Source of the DNA: Sycon ciliatum
Lineage: Eukaryota > Porifera > Calcarea > Leucosolenida > Sycettidae
Assembly: GCF_964019385.1 (NCBI RefSeq)
Contig: NC_088649.1
Span: 9,671,552 to 9,735,551 of the forward strand
DNA length: 64,000 nucleotides
Direction of reading: 5' to 3'
The notes under the pieces: model-generated
Seen by the model: the letters and a program-made list of their open reading frames with translations, nothing else
The model's database searches: none
What the model was told of the DNA's origin: nothing
Program-made: the position numbers and the translations under genes
Part shown: positions 23,181 to 34,878 of the stretch, piece by piece
Layout: each line of letters begins with the position of its first letter
Position numbering within the stretch: position 1 is the first letter of the stretch

Positions 23181-24440
23181 TGACTCACGACTGCCATCCA
23201 GTGATATTAGCGATTTTAATAAGATAAGGGAAAGTCGAAGATTGAAGACAAGTATTGAAAAAAGGCTGAAAAAGAAGGAGCAATACATTCGATGTGGCCT
23301 TCAGGATACTGTGAGGAAGACAATCCGGTTCTGGTGCTTTGCTGCTGTCGAGGGAGGCAAGCCTTGCCCTGAGGTCTGTTACAGTGACGTGCTTAAACAT
23401 ACCAAATGCAGATTGAGGCACCGGTCTATCTGGGGTGTCGTACCTGAGGTTGGAATCAGTCACTATCTTGTGGAAGAAGGTGTTCGACTCGTCAGCTGCA
23501 ACCGCAGGTGGGGCGAGGGAATGACATCGATTAGTGATGTGGTTGATGGTGGACCACAACAGCTTTGGGCTCTGCTTATATTTTGGGCACACATTCTGGA
23601 AACGGGAATTTCTAAGTTGACGGTAGAGAATTATTGTTGCACCGAGTTCTCAGAGTGGTAGAACATCGCTGTAATGTAGTGTCAGTGCAGCCACTTGCGC
23701 GATATCGATGAAAAGCTGATTTCCTCTGGCGGATGAGTGCCAAGAGCTCTGGGGTCAGGAACGGACAGTTCTTCTTGCCCGGTCTTGTGGGTCTACCAGG
23801 TTGTTTGTACGGCGTGACCATATCTAGAACGATGTTGAATTTCCCCAACCATTCATCAAGCATTAGATCGACAATGGCAGACGAGAACGAAGACAAGTTT
23901 GCATGCTCAAGCAGACCTATCGATTCTGGGAAGTTGATGTTCCTATGGTCGCGGTCTTTAAGGTAGCATCGTAAGCAGGTAGTTGTATATTAGTCTTTAC
24001 GTCCAAAGCTGCATAAACCAGATCATGATCGGAGAACTCCCAGGGAGACACTACTTCGTCTCTGACTGCAGCCAAATTTGTGAGGATATAGTCAATTGAC
24101 GAAGCAGATGAGGGGTGGTCCGTGTCGCAAAAAACTGTTTGGAGGTTGAGGGGAAGAGGTAGCAATGTGTTTAAGCTTTGATACACCGGCCTATTGGAAA
24201 ATTGGAATTACATTGGAATCAATGTTCAGGTCGCCTAGCAAGATATTATCTTAGCCCTGGATGTGGTGGACAAGCTCCTGCACAGAGCTCCACAATTGAG
24301 CATCAGCTGAAGGAGGACAATGCAAACAACCAAGAAGAAATACTCTCCCAGTCAACTTTTCTGTAGAACGCAGCCAAATCATCTCCCCTCCATGGCCAAG
24401 TACACTCGCTTTGCAGATATTTGTTAGGGTGTAGGGGAAA
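23181..24440 (-). pseudogene. LINE ORF2 fragment: APE endonuclease to start of RT
   Basis: On the minus strand, GHGGEMIWLRSTEK and an in-frame-stop-preceded NILLGDLNIDSN come from the APE-type endonuclease. They are followed by SSASSIDYILTNL and SPWEFSDHDLVYA (its C-terminal SDH motif). Then come a linker (GKKNCPFLTPELLALIRQRK), LLWSTINHITN and the RT entry LASLDSSKAPEPDCLPHSIL (normally KAxGPDxIP), ending at FPYLIKIANI. It is interrupted by stops and frame changes at 23612 and 23917 and lacks the RT palm. It is a CR1/Jockey-group element nicking DNA for target-primed insertion, now dead. Confidence 0.85.
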
Positions 24441-24575
24441 TATCTTCATTTTTCCTCTTTGATGATGATAGCACATCAATACACATTGTGGTCAAAATGT
24501 GAGGGCTTTTGTGCTAGTTTCAACAGCAGCTCAATGATCTGCTCTGTGGGCTTTGTGATAAATTTGTTATCGCAT

Positions 24576-24675
24576 GTTTGCTGCGGGCCTTATGGCATCT
24601 TATTACCCCTCGAGGTTATCCTTCTGGCCTACGGCCCTCAGGCTAACCTCTCGGGGCAATATTATGTCATAAGGC
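24576..24675. repeat. Near-perfect 100-bp hairpin
   Basis: GGGCCTTATGGCATCTTATT at the left pairs with AATATTATGTCATAAGGCCC at the right. The helix continues inward through CCCCTCGAGGTTA / TAACCTCTCGGGG and CTGGCC/GGCC, leaving a three-base loop. It encodes nothing. Confidence 0.9.
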
Positions 24676-24730
24676 CCTCCCAGAAATGACATCCCTTTCG
24701 ATTTAGAAGTGTGAGTTATTTCGAGTTATT

Positions 24731-25114
24731 AGAGAGGTTAAGTAACACGTTTTTTGACTTTTTTCAAAGCGAGGTGAAAATTTCATGTTGTATGTAAATT
24801 TTAGAGGTTAAGTTACACGTGTGACATGACGTGAAATATTGCCGTGGCAAGATTCGGGTTTTGTTTGAACAGCAGAATTTCTCAGCACAATTTTTAATAT
24901 CAAATCTTCCAACAATCTCGATAAAACTACGGATACTTACACAAATCCGATCGGGATGACCAAACGAAACTTCCAAAAACCCACGTCGCGAAACTACGTG
25001 CAGTATAGTCAGCTCACAATCAACTTTCAAACAGGTAACAAAATTGAAAATGACTTGAATTTTTGACGTAAAACTTCACGGACATAAGAATTTTACATGA
25101 AACTTAACCTCTCT
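24731..25114. mobile_element. Candidate MITE with AGAGAGGTTAAGT ends (384 bp)
   Basis: The left end AGAGAGGTTAAGTAACA and right end complementary to it (ACTTAACCTCTCT) are flanked by ATT on each side (24728-24730 and 25115-25117), suggesting a 3-bp duplication. No gene inside. The superfamily is uncertain. Confidence 0.6.
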
Positions 25115-25774
25115 ATTGAAGTTTGAAAAAAGCGCCACATTTCGCTTGCCTGAGGTAGTAGTCACATGAGAACGGCATGACAAAATCCATTCAGCTTGTT
25201 CTTCTGGTGTCGTGGTACGTATGCGTTCACTTTTTTTTCTATCGATAGTAGCAGGCAGGTATAGTGGGATGGTCTAAGACCATGATTGAGAAAGAAAAGG
25301 TACCAGGGCAAGTCCTGCTTGGAAGTGGAATGATTTTTTCCAGCCGTGCTGCGACCCCAAAGGAACCCATTTAGCGCTACTGGGCCTTGCCTATGGTACT
25401 CTGCATATAAATGCTAAAAACAGGGCAAATAGCCAGTTCTAAAACTCCAGGGTTCTGGCAACTGGGGTCCTCAAATATTTTGGAAATGATTGCCAAGACT
25501 ATCAACCAAAGGGTGACAGAACCGATACAGTCTCCAAAAAGAATAGCGCATCACGATAGGGGACGCAAGTTTGCTCAAATTGCGTGAAATACGCCAAATG
25601 CGTGAAATTGCAGCCGAAAGATCGCTGAAAAAAGAAGAAAAAAAGGACGCATAGTGTTTCCAAGCGGGATTCATACCAACGAATTATCTTACAAGAGGCA
25701 GGATCATGATCCAACTGACTAACATTGCTTTTACACACCAGACAGTGCCAGAAATCACTATACATGTATATCCC

Positions 25775-25836
25775 ATGACGTCTATAGACGTCATCAGCGC
25801 ATGGGGAGCATTTTCAATGACGTCTGTAGACGTCAT
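25775..25836. repeat. Two tandem 20-bp palindromes (TGACGTC type)
   Basis: ATGACGTCTATAGACGTCAT at 25775-25794 is a perfect palindrome. ATGACGTCTGTAGACGTCAT at 25817-25836 differs only in the centre. Spacing of 42 bases is four helical turns. Each half contains a TGACGTC core like a CRE/ATF site. Confidence 0.85.
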
Positions 25837-26271
25837 CCGCGTTCAATGGGTTAATTGGGAACTCGTGGCCTGGCACGAGGGAAACATGAAGGCAGTTAAT
25901 GGGATTTCAGTCTTTGACCACTTTGTGGCAGGTCTGATCTACTCACCTCCCACTGCTTAGGAGCTGAATCTGCGCCTTGTTTCTAGAGGGTGGCCGCGTT
26001 CTTACTAGGAATGCGGAAAACTCGGCAGAACCGTGACTTTTTTATGTTTCATGTATATGCCTCATTTCTCGTTGGCTGACGTAGGAAAGAAACGAGAAAT
26101 GTAGTTCTTTTTTGTCTTTCTTTTGCATGACGTAACATTTGCTGCTCGCAAATGCGAGATATTAGGAGCATGCGCTCCGGCTGCGGCATTCTTTTTCTTC
26201 TTGCTTTGCAAGTGTAGTGTATTTCTCATCCCGTTTGTTTTCAACGTACTTTCAGGATCCTTTTTAGGAAC

Positions 26272-27195
26272 ATGCCTCCCCGAAAAAGGACCCGCCGTGC
26301 TGCAAGCGCAGAACCCGCACGACTGCAGCTGCAGGCTGACGCGCAGCAGAACGATGCGGCGGCGGCACGCCTGGAGGAGCAGGCAACTCGCATCAGGCTG
26401 CTCGAGGCCCAAATCGAGCTCGAAAGGGCCAGGGCCCCGGAATCCCCACGCGGCAGAGGTCGCAGACGGAGACGTTCTCCGTCATCGTCGTCGTCGTCGC
26501 CGTCGTCGTCGTCATCTAGGTCATCGTCGAGTGCCAGCAGTGCATCGCGGTCACCCAGCCCCAGGAGCCGGAGATCCAGGTCCAAAAAATCCAAAAAATC
26601 AAAAAGTTCCGGCAGGAAGGCTCGCCGTCATCGCCATCACTCGAGTGCTACGTCAACGGGCCCCAGTAAATGGAGGAACGTGGCGTATGAACACCAGCAC
26701 TCAGTCAACGCCCGGCTCCAGGAGCGCCTGGAGAAAGTGCGGAAGGCACTAAAATCCGACCGGCTGAGGAGCGCAACGAAAAACCTAAAGAAAGGTGAGG
26801 ACATTCTAGAGGACAGGCAAGAGTGGCTCGCCGTCGCCGATACCCATGGGGTAGAGGTGGCGAACAAATTTGTGGAGGGAGGGGGAATCCTCAGCATTGT
26901 GACCTCCGCCGAAAAGAGCAAGAGACTGAATGCGGCCGTGCAGTCCGTGGCCATGCAGCGGCCCTTTCGGGGGGGCATCCCATCCAGGTTCGGCAGGGGC
27001 GGGGTGGTCACCCCTAAAGCAGCCGCACGAGGGGCTGAGCAGCCACCACAACAGCAGTCACCTTCTGGGCCCAGCGAGGCACCAAGGACGCAACCGGGGA
27101 GAAACCCCATCCAGCCTGGCCCCAAAGTCTGCTTCCGTTGCGGCGAGCCAGGCCACTTCATCAATTTCTGCCAGAAGCCAGCCGCTCAGAAATAG
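26272..27195 (+). CDS. gag: DIRS-like Gag with SR-rich region and zinc knuckle
   Basis: The 307-residue open frame starts MPPRKRTRR. It has a basic N-terminus, a coiled-coil-like segment (about 20-58, ARLEEQATRIRLLEAQIELE), an Arg/Ser-dipeptide tract (about 65-115, resembling SR splicing proteins), a central globular part (DRQEWLAVADTHGVEVANKF) and a single CCHC knuckle at about 290-303 (CFRCGEPGHFINFC). It would package the element RNA. It overlaps the RT frame by 266 bases in a different frame, so RT expression would need frameshifting or re-initiation. The frame is intact, unusual in this window. Confidence 0.85.
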   Translation: MPPRKRTRRAASAEPARLQLQADAQQNDAAAARLEEQATRIRLLEAQIELERARAPESPRGRGRRRRRSPSSSSSSPSSSSSRSSSSASSASRSPSPRSRRSRSKKSKKSKSSGRKARRHRHHSSATSTGPSKWRNVAYEHQHSVNARLQERLEKVRKALKSDRLRSATKNLKKGEDILEDRQEWLAVADTHGVEVANKFVEGGGILSIVTSAEKSKRLNAAVQSVAMQRPFRGGIPSRFGRGGVVTPKAAARGAEQPPQQQSPSGPSEAPRTQPGRNPIQPGPKVCFRCGEPGHFINFCQKPAAQK

Positions 27196-28357
27196 CTCTG
27201 AGGGCTGTGCGGACGGACTCCCCCCTGATGTAATAGATGATGAAGTGTATTCGGTGCTGAGTGTTGTTGACGAGGGGTGCGTGGCGGGCTTGTGTGAATC
27301 TGACGATCAAGGGGAACTAGAGGGGCAAGGGGTGGTGGTGGGCAGTTTAGCTAGGTGCAAGCCATTTTGGGAAACTATGGGGGCATCCGAATTTGTGCTA
27401 AGGATCATTTGTGAAGGGTATCTACTCCCGTTCGTGCAGCTACCAAGGCCGAAAACTGTAAAAAATCACAGTAGCGCTCAGTGCCAATTTGATTTTGTCA
27501 CAGATTCAATTAGAGACTTGATGGAAAGAGGGTGCATAAAGGAGGTCAAGAGTGAGGAGGCAATGATTTGCAGCCCTTTAGGCGTGGTAAATAATGGAAA
27601 AAAGTTAAGACTCATTTTGGATTTGAGGTACGTCAATACTTATCTGGCGAAATTTAAATTCAAAATGGAGGACCTGAAAACAGTCGCAAGAGTCTACGAA
27701 AAGGGCGACTACGTGATTACTTTTGACCTGAAAAGCGGGTACCACCACATTGAAATTGCACAGGAGCATCAAAAGTACTTGGGGTTTAAGTGGTTTAATG
27801 CGGAGGGAACTATCACAACCTATGTATTTTGCGTGTTACCGTTTGGCCTCTCCACGGCTCCTTATGTTTTCACAAAAGTGACACGTGTTTTACTGCGGCG
27901 TTGGAGGGAGTTGGGCATAAGATGTCAGCTCTACATGGATGACGGGTCTGGTGGGCACTCTACTGTCGAAGGGGCAAAGGTGGTGGCAAAACAGATGAAA
28001 GCTGACCTCTTGAGAGCTGGGTTTGTGCCCAATGAACAAAAATCCCAGTGGGAGCCATCACAAACGGTCGAAATGCTAGGCATGCGCATTGACCTCAAAG
28101 AGGGTCGAATTTTTGCGACAGAGCGCAGAGTGGCGAGGCTTAAAGAGTGCCTAGCACGGCTGAGCGGTCTAGCAGCGCCACCCGCGAGGGAAGTGGCGAG
28201 GCTAGCCGGCTTCCTGTTGTCTATGTCGCTTGCGCTCGGGCCAATTTGCCGTCTGCGTACCAGGGCATTCTACAGCATGATATTGTCTAGGAGTTCTTGG
28301 TACGCCCCAGTGAAATGGCCGGATGCTCCTTATCTTAAAAGGATGTGCTTAGTTTAG
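27189..28357 (+). pseudogene. pol: DIRS-like reverse transcriptase, 3'-truncated
   Basis: The frame has been open since 26930. Conserved sequence starts near CKPFWETMGASEFVLRII, then LRLILDLRYVNTYL, YVITFDLKSGYHHIEI, VLPFGLSTAPYVFTKVTR and the active site CQLYMDDGSGGHS, followed by AGFVPNEQKSQWEP and EMLGMRIDLKEG. The set (ILDLRxVN, DLKSGYHH, YMDDG) is DIRS-type rather than Gypsy or LINE. The frame ends at 28357 shortly after SLALGPICRLRTRAFYSMI. The RNase H, tyrosine recombinase and methyltransferase regions expected in full DIRS elements are absent, so the copy is truncated. The RT part is intact. Confidence 0.87.
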
Positions 28358-30099
28358 AGAGAATAGAGAAAGGACCAAGGAACTACAAGTCATGCTATAA
28401 TGCCCACTTACACCACCAGCTACTAAACAATCACCTCATGCGATAACATTGCATGACACTGACCTATTTTAGAGGGGACGGTTCGATACCGGAATGGTTT
28501 GAAAGCCAAATTTGTAAAGAACCAAACCGATCATCAGCGTGGATAGGTCACTCGAAATATGTTTGTGGAAGGAAACTGGCATGATAAAGTTTGCTCTGAG
28601 GCCAGAGTCAATCAAACTGAGCCACTCCTTTGCATTGGCCCATTGCCTCCAAGTTGCCCAATTTTTCGCTTCCAATCAGAGGTGGCTCCAAACCGGAAAA
28701 GTTGGAAGAGTGCATGTCAAACTCACTCTGAGTTCTGAAATTGGGTAATTGCTATCGCTTCTCGACGGCTAGTACAGAGTAACAATAAGCCTTGTGTGTT
28801 CTTCCATAAGTTTTCATTGGTATAAGGTGCTTTATTGGAGAGAGGCCACCCACTGTTTACCTGCGACAAGAAGTTGATTTTTCGAAAGACGTAAAACTTA
28901 AGGTGGCAGTCTGGTCGTAAAATCCCTGAAAAATCGAATTTGTTAATTCATATCGAGTGCTACATCAGTTGAAAGAGCATTAACAGCTGCAAAATCCCTG
29001 AACATTTTGTCTCGATCCGACCAGCCGTTCAAGAGTTATGGCCGAAAATGTGCCCTTGCAAGGAAATATTTTTTTCTTGCACTCTGTCATTTGTTGGCAG
29101 CACTGTATTAGAATGTGAGCAGATCGTGCGCAACTTGTCGTATCATGGAAACACGCGAAAGTGTGCAGAATTTTGCTCCAAGTCCAAAAAAGTCCAAAAA
29201 ATCACATTAACCCTTTACCGGTCTACCATAAGGGAACCGATACTATAGTATATAGTTGGCCCTCATTTTTTGGGGTCTTGTTGCTAGAAGGCAGCTTAAA
29301 TGGCGCTCTACGCGTAGCTGAGGTCCAAGGCTTTCTGACGATGTACAAAACAACCATGCTTACCATACAAATTTTTGCCGTATCGATCGACTGAAGTTTG
29401 TTGAAATTGGAAAAGACGACCGTCCGCCATGCGTGCATTTCGAGAATGCGAGTGCATCTCTTGGGGCCGTGTTTGACAAGCGTTCTGAGAGCAGTAACAC
29501 CACCAGTCCAGGCTAGATCTCCCGGGAGGTTTTGCAGTGTAGTGTGTTGAGAAAAAGAGCTCCGTTGAGTCCTGCTAGTTCAAAAATATATTGTCCATGA
29601 ATGAAGAAACAAAATTCTCCAAACAGAGAGGAAGCCTTCTTGCTGCCGACACGGCGACAGCGACTGTCACAAGGATTCGTCAGGTGCGATCAGCTGATTC
29701 GCCTGGCCGTGAGAATCACGGCATGCGTAAACTCGCGCCTGAGTGCTCATCTGAGCGAGAGTGAATCTGACGCGAGCAGCCCTGAGATGAACAAACCGAA
29801 GCTGCCATATCGTGGAATGGGAATTGCTGCTGCTGGCGTATCGCCGATGGCGAGGTATTGGTGCTCATTGGCGGTATTGTAGAGAGCCTACATTTCTTGT
29901 AAAGACGTAGCCCTTACCTGTTTGTTTATCGTACGACTTCAGCTCCATCACGAACTTGGTATGCCCTTCAGGCTGTGATATTCGTGTATTTCATTCGCAA
30001 TTGATGTATATGCCATATTGACCTGTAGTTCATGTACTCCCGTACTAGATTTGTACCACAGTTGTATGACCTCGCACCATAACGGCTTTTTACACTTCG

Positions 30100-30897
30100 T
30101 TGAAAGAATTACACACTAGCTGTGATTTTCCAGACGTTGTTTTGTGCTCACAATGTTCAGCACACACATGTAGTACCTGTCGCACAAGCCTGACACGTGT
30201 GCGTGCTGACACCCTGCGTGACAGGATTGTCATTGGAATTAGTGATGACGCTACCCGGCACAAGCTATTGTCTGCCAAGGATTTGACCCTGAACGATGCA
30301 GTCACAATTTGCCGGGCGGAGGAAGCGGCTACCTCGACGAGCAGCAGTATCCCGTCCACCAGCCAGCTCAATGCTGTGCGGCGGTCCGCGTACCAACGCA
30401 GTAAGCAACAATCCCGACAGGGACAGCCTGGCAGCAAGATGTCTGCACCTGTATTGCCATCTGCATCCGCTCCCTCGTCAGGAAGCGACACACACAAGAA
30501 GTGCCCCAATTGCGGCCGGAGCCCGCACACAAAGTCTAGTTGCCCTGCCAGCGGCAAGAAATGTAATGGCTGTGGCAAGACAGGTCATTTTCTCGCTATG
30601 TGTAGGTCGTCGTCACAATCGGACCGGAACATGAAGCATGTGGGCCAACTGAAGTTGCAGCGTACTCGTCTTGCTGCGCAGCCTACTGTGCGTGTGTCCA
30701 CCCGTTTAGCCACTGAGGATGAGGCAGTCACGCTACCCTGGGTCCCTGATACTGGCAGTGACGTCGATGCCATTGGCGAGCATCATCTCAAACTGCTTGG
30801 CGGGTTCCCCGAGAACCTCGACCATGACCCAGAGTGCGTCTTAGCGGCATCTGGAGAGCAGTTGCAGAGCGTCGGCAGTATTCGTGCTTCACTTTAG
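30100..30897 (+). pseudogene. gag-pro: Gypsy gag C-terminus and aspartic protease
   Basis: Encodes the end of capsid (LRDRIVIGISDDATRHKLLS, then LTLNDAVTICRAEEAA), two Cys/His knuckles (CPNCGRSPHTKSSC and CNGCGKTGHFLAMC) and a retropepsin start LPWVPDTGSDVDAIGEHHL (D-T/S-G catalytic motif). An in-frame TAG at 30895-30897 lies inside the protease-to-RT stretch. The same frame continues directly as VGEVQHSTVIHVYKG, so it is a nonsense mutation rather than a gag-pol border. The Gag N-terminus is deleted. Confidence 0.85.
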
Positions 30898-32810
30898 GTT
30901 GGCGAAGTACAACACAGCACCGTAATCCACGTGTACAAGGGTCTGGACGATGCTCTTCTATCACGTTCATCCTTGAGTGCACTCCAGTTCCTCCCGTCAG
31001 ATTGGCCTGCACAGTACCCTGCTGCTAATGCTGCCGCGCCACCTAAGGTCCGTGCTGTATCAAAGCCTGTTGTCAATCCTAGCTCTGCTGACATTGCTCG
31101 TGTTCGCGATGAGCTACTGCAGGAGTTCTCGGACGTGTTTTCCGACACTGGCTTGAAGGCGATGGCAGGTCCTCCGATGGACATCCAACTTCAGCCAGAT
31201 GCTAAGCCGTCATGTGTCCATACCGCACTCCCGATTCCGTACGCGTTTCGTGACCAGGTCAAGTCACAACTGGACACAATGGTTGTCGATGGCATAATCG
31301 AGCCTGTCAGTGAATGGTGTCACCCGATTGTGCTCGTCGACAAGAAAGGTACCACTGAGAAACGCCTCACCGTCGATTTCAAACGACTGAATGACCAAGT
31401 CCTGAGACCAGCCCACCCTGTTCGCACCGCTCGCGATGTGGTTTCTGGTATTGGATCGGCACAGTTCCTCACCAAGCTTGACGCAAGGCACGGATACTGG
31501 CAAATCCCACTGAGTGCGCAGGCATGTCCAATGACCACATTCATCACCCCATACGGCAGGTATCGTTTCCTACGCAACCCCCAAGGCCTGATTTCCGCCG
31601 GGGATGTTTTCAACTGCCGCACTGATGCTGCATTCGATGCAATCCCGAATTTCGCCAAGGTTGTAGATGATTGCCTGGCCTATGATGACGACTTTGCCTC
31701 CCATGTCACCCATGTCCGTGACATCCTGCTGTGTGCTCGACAGCATGGCATTACTCTGAGCCCGTCCAAATTCACCTTTGCGTCACGTCACATCCATTTC
31801 TGCGGCTACATTGTCAGTCCAGACGGCTGGGTTGTTGACGATGACAAGGCAGCGGCTATTCGCGATTTTGACATTCCTGCGAACCGCACTGATTTGCGTT
31901 CGTTTCTTGGCCTGGTGAACCAGTGTAGCGAGTTCTCACCACACCTCGCCGCCTGCACCACTCCGCTTCGTGGTCTGTTGAAGACGACCCGTGAATTTGT
32001 CTGGGATGCCAACCACACTGTTGCGTTCGAGAAGACCAAGTCTACTCTGCTGTCTCCTCCTATCCTGGCCTTCTACCAGCATGGACACGACCTCCGTCTG
32101 GAGACTGATGCCTCTGCACTACGTGGTCTCGGCTTCGTTCTGTGGCAGAAGCAGGATGATAAGTGGCGAATCATCCAGTGTGGCTCCCGCTACCTCTCTG
32201 ACGCCGAATCTCGCTATGCTGTTGTTGAGCTCGAGATGCTCGCCGTCGTTTGGGCTGTGCACAAGTGCAAGTTGTACTTATCCGGCACCCTATTTGATCT
32301 GATCACTGATCACCGTCTGTTGATCCCGATTATCAACGCGTATTCTCTAGATCAGATCGAGAATCCTCGCCTTCTCCGCCTTCGCCTGAAGCTGCAGTCG
32401 TTTCAAGTGCACGCTTCCTGGCGAAAAGGCTCTGATCACGCGTTTGCTGATGCGCTGTCTCGCAATCCCGTCGGCATCCCGTCTTCAGATGATGAACTCG
32501 GCGAAGCCCCTGCTCTTCATTGCCGCAGCATCAGTGTGTGCATGCTCCGTGATGATGGTCCTCACCCCAACCTGAAGTTTGCTGAACTTCGAGCAGCTGC
32601 CTCAGCTGATCCAGTCTATAAGTCTCTTGTCCAGTGCGTTCTGCATGGTTTTCCCGCTCGTCAGCGTGATTTGGATGCTCCACTCCAACCCTTCTGGAAT
32701 GGACGTGAACACCTGTCAGTGGACCAGGGCATCGTCATGAAAGGCCAACGCATTCTTGTTCCCTTGGCTATGCGTCAACGCGTTCTTGCTAACCTTCATG
32801 CCTTCGTCGT
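30898..32810 (+). pseudogene. pol: Gypsy reverse transcriptase and RNase H
   Basis: In frame with the protease: HTALPIPYAFRDQVKSQLD, WCHPIVLVDKKG, RLTVDFKRLNDQV, FLTKLDARHGYWQIPL, TPYGRYRFLRNPQGL and the palm motif AKVVDDCLAYDDDF (usual YVDD replaced by VVDD). RNase H follows: LRLETDASALRGLGFVLWQ, VVELEMLAVVWAVH, LITDHRLLIP, ADALSRNP. It then enters the integrase linker (VLANLHA) and is broken near 32805. The RT-RH block is open over about 630 codons. Confidence 0.9.
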
Positions 32811-33332
32811 GGTCTACTGGAGTGGCGGAATACGCCCGGTCCGTCTGGCGAGAGCCCAGCTGAGCATCTTCTCGGGCATCCACTTCGGTCTTTCGTCATT
32901 GCTGAGTGGACGCAGTTTGATTCCTCGTGGTCGACCGTCGCTAGTGAGCGTGAAGAACAGTCACCACCCTCGACACCTGTTTCCGCCAGTACTCCCACCC
33001 ACCGCTCTCTTCCCGTTCTCCGTATCGGCACTCCTGTGGACGTCCAGGATCCGAAGACGAAGCGTTGGACAACCCGTGGCGTGATTGTGGCCATTGGGCA
33101 GCACCGTGACTATTTCGTCAAGTTGGTTAGTGGTCGAGTTTATTGGAGAAATCGCCGTTTTCTTCGTCCGTTCTCTCCACCCGTGCCGTCACCAGCACCA
33201 TGTGTTTCACCACAGCCGTCTGTTGTCGTTGCTCCTGCTACGCCTCCCCCTCTGCGTCGCAGCACACGAGCACACCAACCACCCTCTCGTTTGAACATTT
33301 CCTCCACCCGTGGACAGTCTTATGCATCTTGA
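32811..33332 (+). pseudogene. int: Gypsy integrase remnant lacking the catalytic core
   Basis: After VLANLHA the sequence jumps to fragments: VYWSGGI, then in another frame SPAEHLLGHPLRSFVIAEW, then PVDVQDPKTKRWTTRG and RVYWRNRRFLRP, the C-terminal GPY/F-like module, followed by a Pro-rich tail ending at 33332. The HHCC finger and the DDE core are absent. An internal deletion of several hundred bases plus frameshifts explains this; integration would need help in trans. Confidence 0.82.
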
Positions 33333-33523
33333 TTTGTTCTGGACACATCGTGTACATATTCTTGAGGATTGTTCTTATATCGTATCTTTCTGTATCCTTG
33401 TGTGGCATGCTATGTCTGTTCCGCCGTGTGCTATAGGCCGTTGCTTGCCATACTTATTCTTTTCTTGTTTTGATTTGATAGATAATACTGGATTTGTTTT
33501 CTCAGCATTATCTCGAAGGGGCG

Positions 33524-33741
33524 TGATGTATATGGACTCCCCCATGCCATATTTGACCTGTAGTTCATGTACTCCCGTACTAGATTTGTACCACAGTTGT
33601 ATGACCTCGCACCATAACAGCATGCTTGCTTGGCTTGGGAGATACTTCCGTGCTTCATGTGTTTTGCCTCTTCAGTTGTGTTTTCCTTCTCTTCAGATTT
33701 GTTTTATAATAAATGTCTTCTTGCTAACTGTAGACATATCA
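33524..33741 (+). repeat. Gypsy 3' LTR (218 bp)
   Basis: TG...CA ends. 33541-33620 is nearly identical to 30010-30085 of the truncated 5' LTR. A small indel (GGACTCCCCCAT) distinguishes the two. Confidence 0.9.
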
Positions 33742-33907
33742 GCAATTGTATTTTATCTCAACTTAAAGGGCTACCATGGGCCCTATCCTTGCCTGGACCT
33801 AGTCATATTTGAATTTTCTGGACGCGTTCAGGCATACAGATTTTGAAAATATATGGTTTACCCATACCTACATCACATGGTTCTTGAGTTATTGCTGGTT
33901 GTGTGTA

Positions 33908-34878
33908 CCGTAGTTCTGCGCATATAAGCCCATGGGCTAATATTAGGGATCTCAGCGCGTGCAGTGCGCAGGGTGTTTGCGCATACATTGCATCATCGAG
34001 TTTTGAGTGCAGCTCGCGGACACAGCAGAAAAATGGCGACGGTCGATTTTCGACACTAGGGGACGCGGTGGACACTAGCGGAATCGTCATCTTCATCGTC
34101 GTTCGAACATACTTTGTAATTCCCGCCGAAGGACAGCGTGGCCAAGGCGATATTGCCCCGGTCGATTTTCTTATAATTTTCCATGCGGCAAGAACCCACT
34201 TCAGAGAGGATTAAGTCAAAAATTCAGACGTTTTCTCCGGTTAGATTGTCCTAACTTCGATTTTCAGTGCATCAGCCATCGCGAACATCGCCGCCATTAT
34301 CACTCGGAGAGAAGACATCGCGCTCAGTAGAAGAGGTGTTCACGCTGCGTCCAAGAGAGAAAGATTGTGCTCTTTGACCCTCCATAGTTCCTCTGAGAGA
34401 GTGTCTGGGAGATAGGTAGCTTGGAGATGGCCGTAGAACGTGCTTTCCTGGACGCAATATTCAGCTATTCCTACTGTCTTCTTCAACTTGATTTATTTCG
34501 AAAAAATGTTCTTTTCCACGATTTCTGCACTGGACGCGTTTGGGATCGAAAATCTCACCTGCGCAGACTGGCTGCGCAGTTCACGCGCTGAGATCCCTAC
34601 TAATATACGAAATAATGCATTTTCCGGGAAAATAAATCAGTATAATGGTTCGTTTTTTAGCCCTGGGCCTATATTCGAATTTTGAAGGCAGCTGGCACGC
34701 GAAAAGGTACAAGTCTCTGCGCGGTTGTCCGCCTACCATAGGTACCGGTACTGGTAATGTAGTCTGCACTGACATTCCGTAACGGTGTTTGGGTCTGTAT
34801 ATTAGCCCATGGGCCTATAAACGGAGGTGGGCTTATATCCGGATATAGGCCCATGGGCTTATATGCGCGGAACTACGG
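33908..34878. mobile_element. TA-target MITE E (971 bp) inside element B
   Basis: TIRs CCGTAGTTCTGCGCATATAA and the complement near 34878 have TA at 33906-33907 and 34879-34880. The inner palindrome AGCCCATGGGCT is part of the TIR. No gene was recognised in it. Confidence 0.9.

Larger units (their letters stand above)
30002..33741 (+). mobile_element. Ty3/Gypsy LTR retrotransposon, defective
   Basis: It begins TGATGTATATG (30002) and ends ACATATCA (33741), flanked by the 5-bp duplication GCAAT (29997-30001 and 33742-33746) inside element B. The 5' LTR is truncated to about 84 bases (30002-30085), fused to mid-gag, removing the primer site and promoter end. The 3' LTR is complete (33524-33741, 218 bp) with AATAAA-like TAATAAA near 33708 and a purine tract AAGGGGCG just before it. 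Confidence 0.92.

Noticed and set aside
26930..27188. Upstream part of the RT frame starting MRPCSPWPCSG as true RT N-terminus
   Set aside because: It is the alternative frame of the gag zinc-knuckle region; conserved RT sequence starts only after about 27340.
30895..30897. Programmed readthrough stop between gag and pol of the Gypsy element
   Set aside because: The TAG falls inside the protease-RT region rather than at the Gag end, and the copy has many other defects; a nonsense mutation is simpler.
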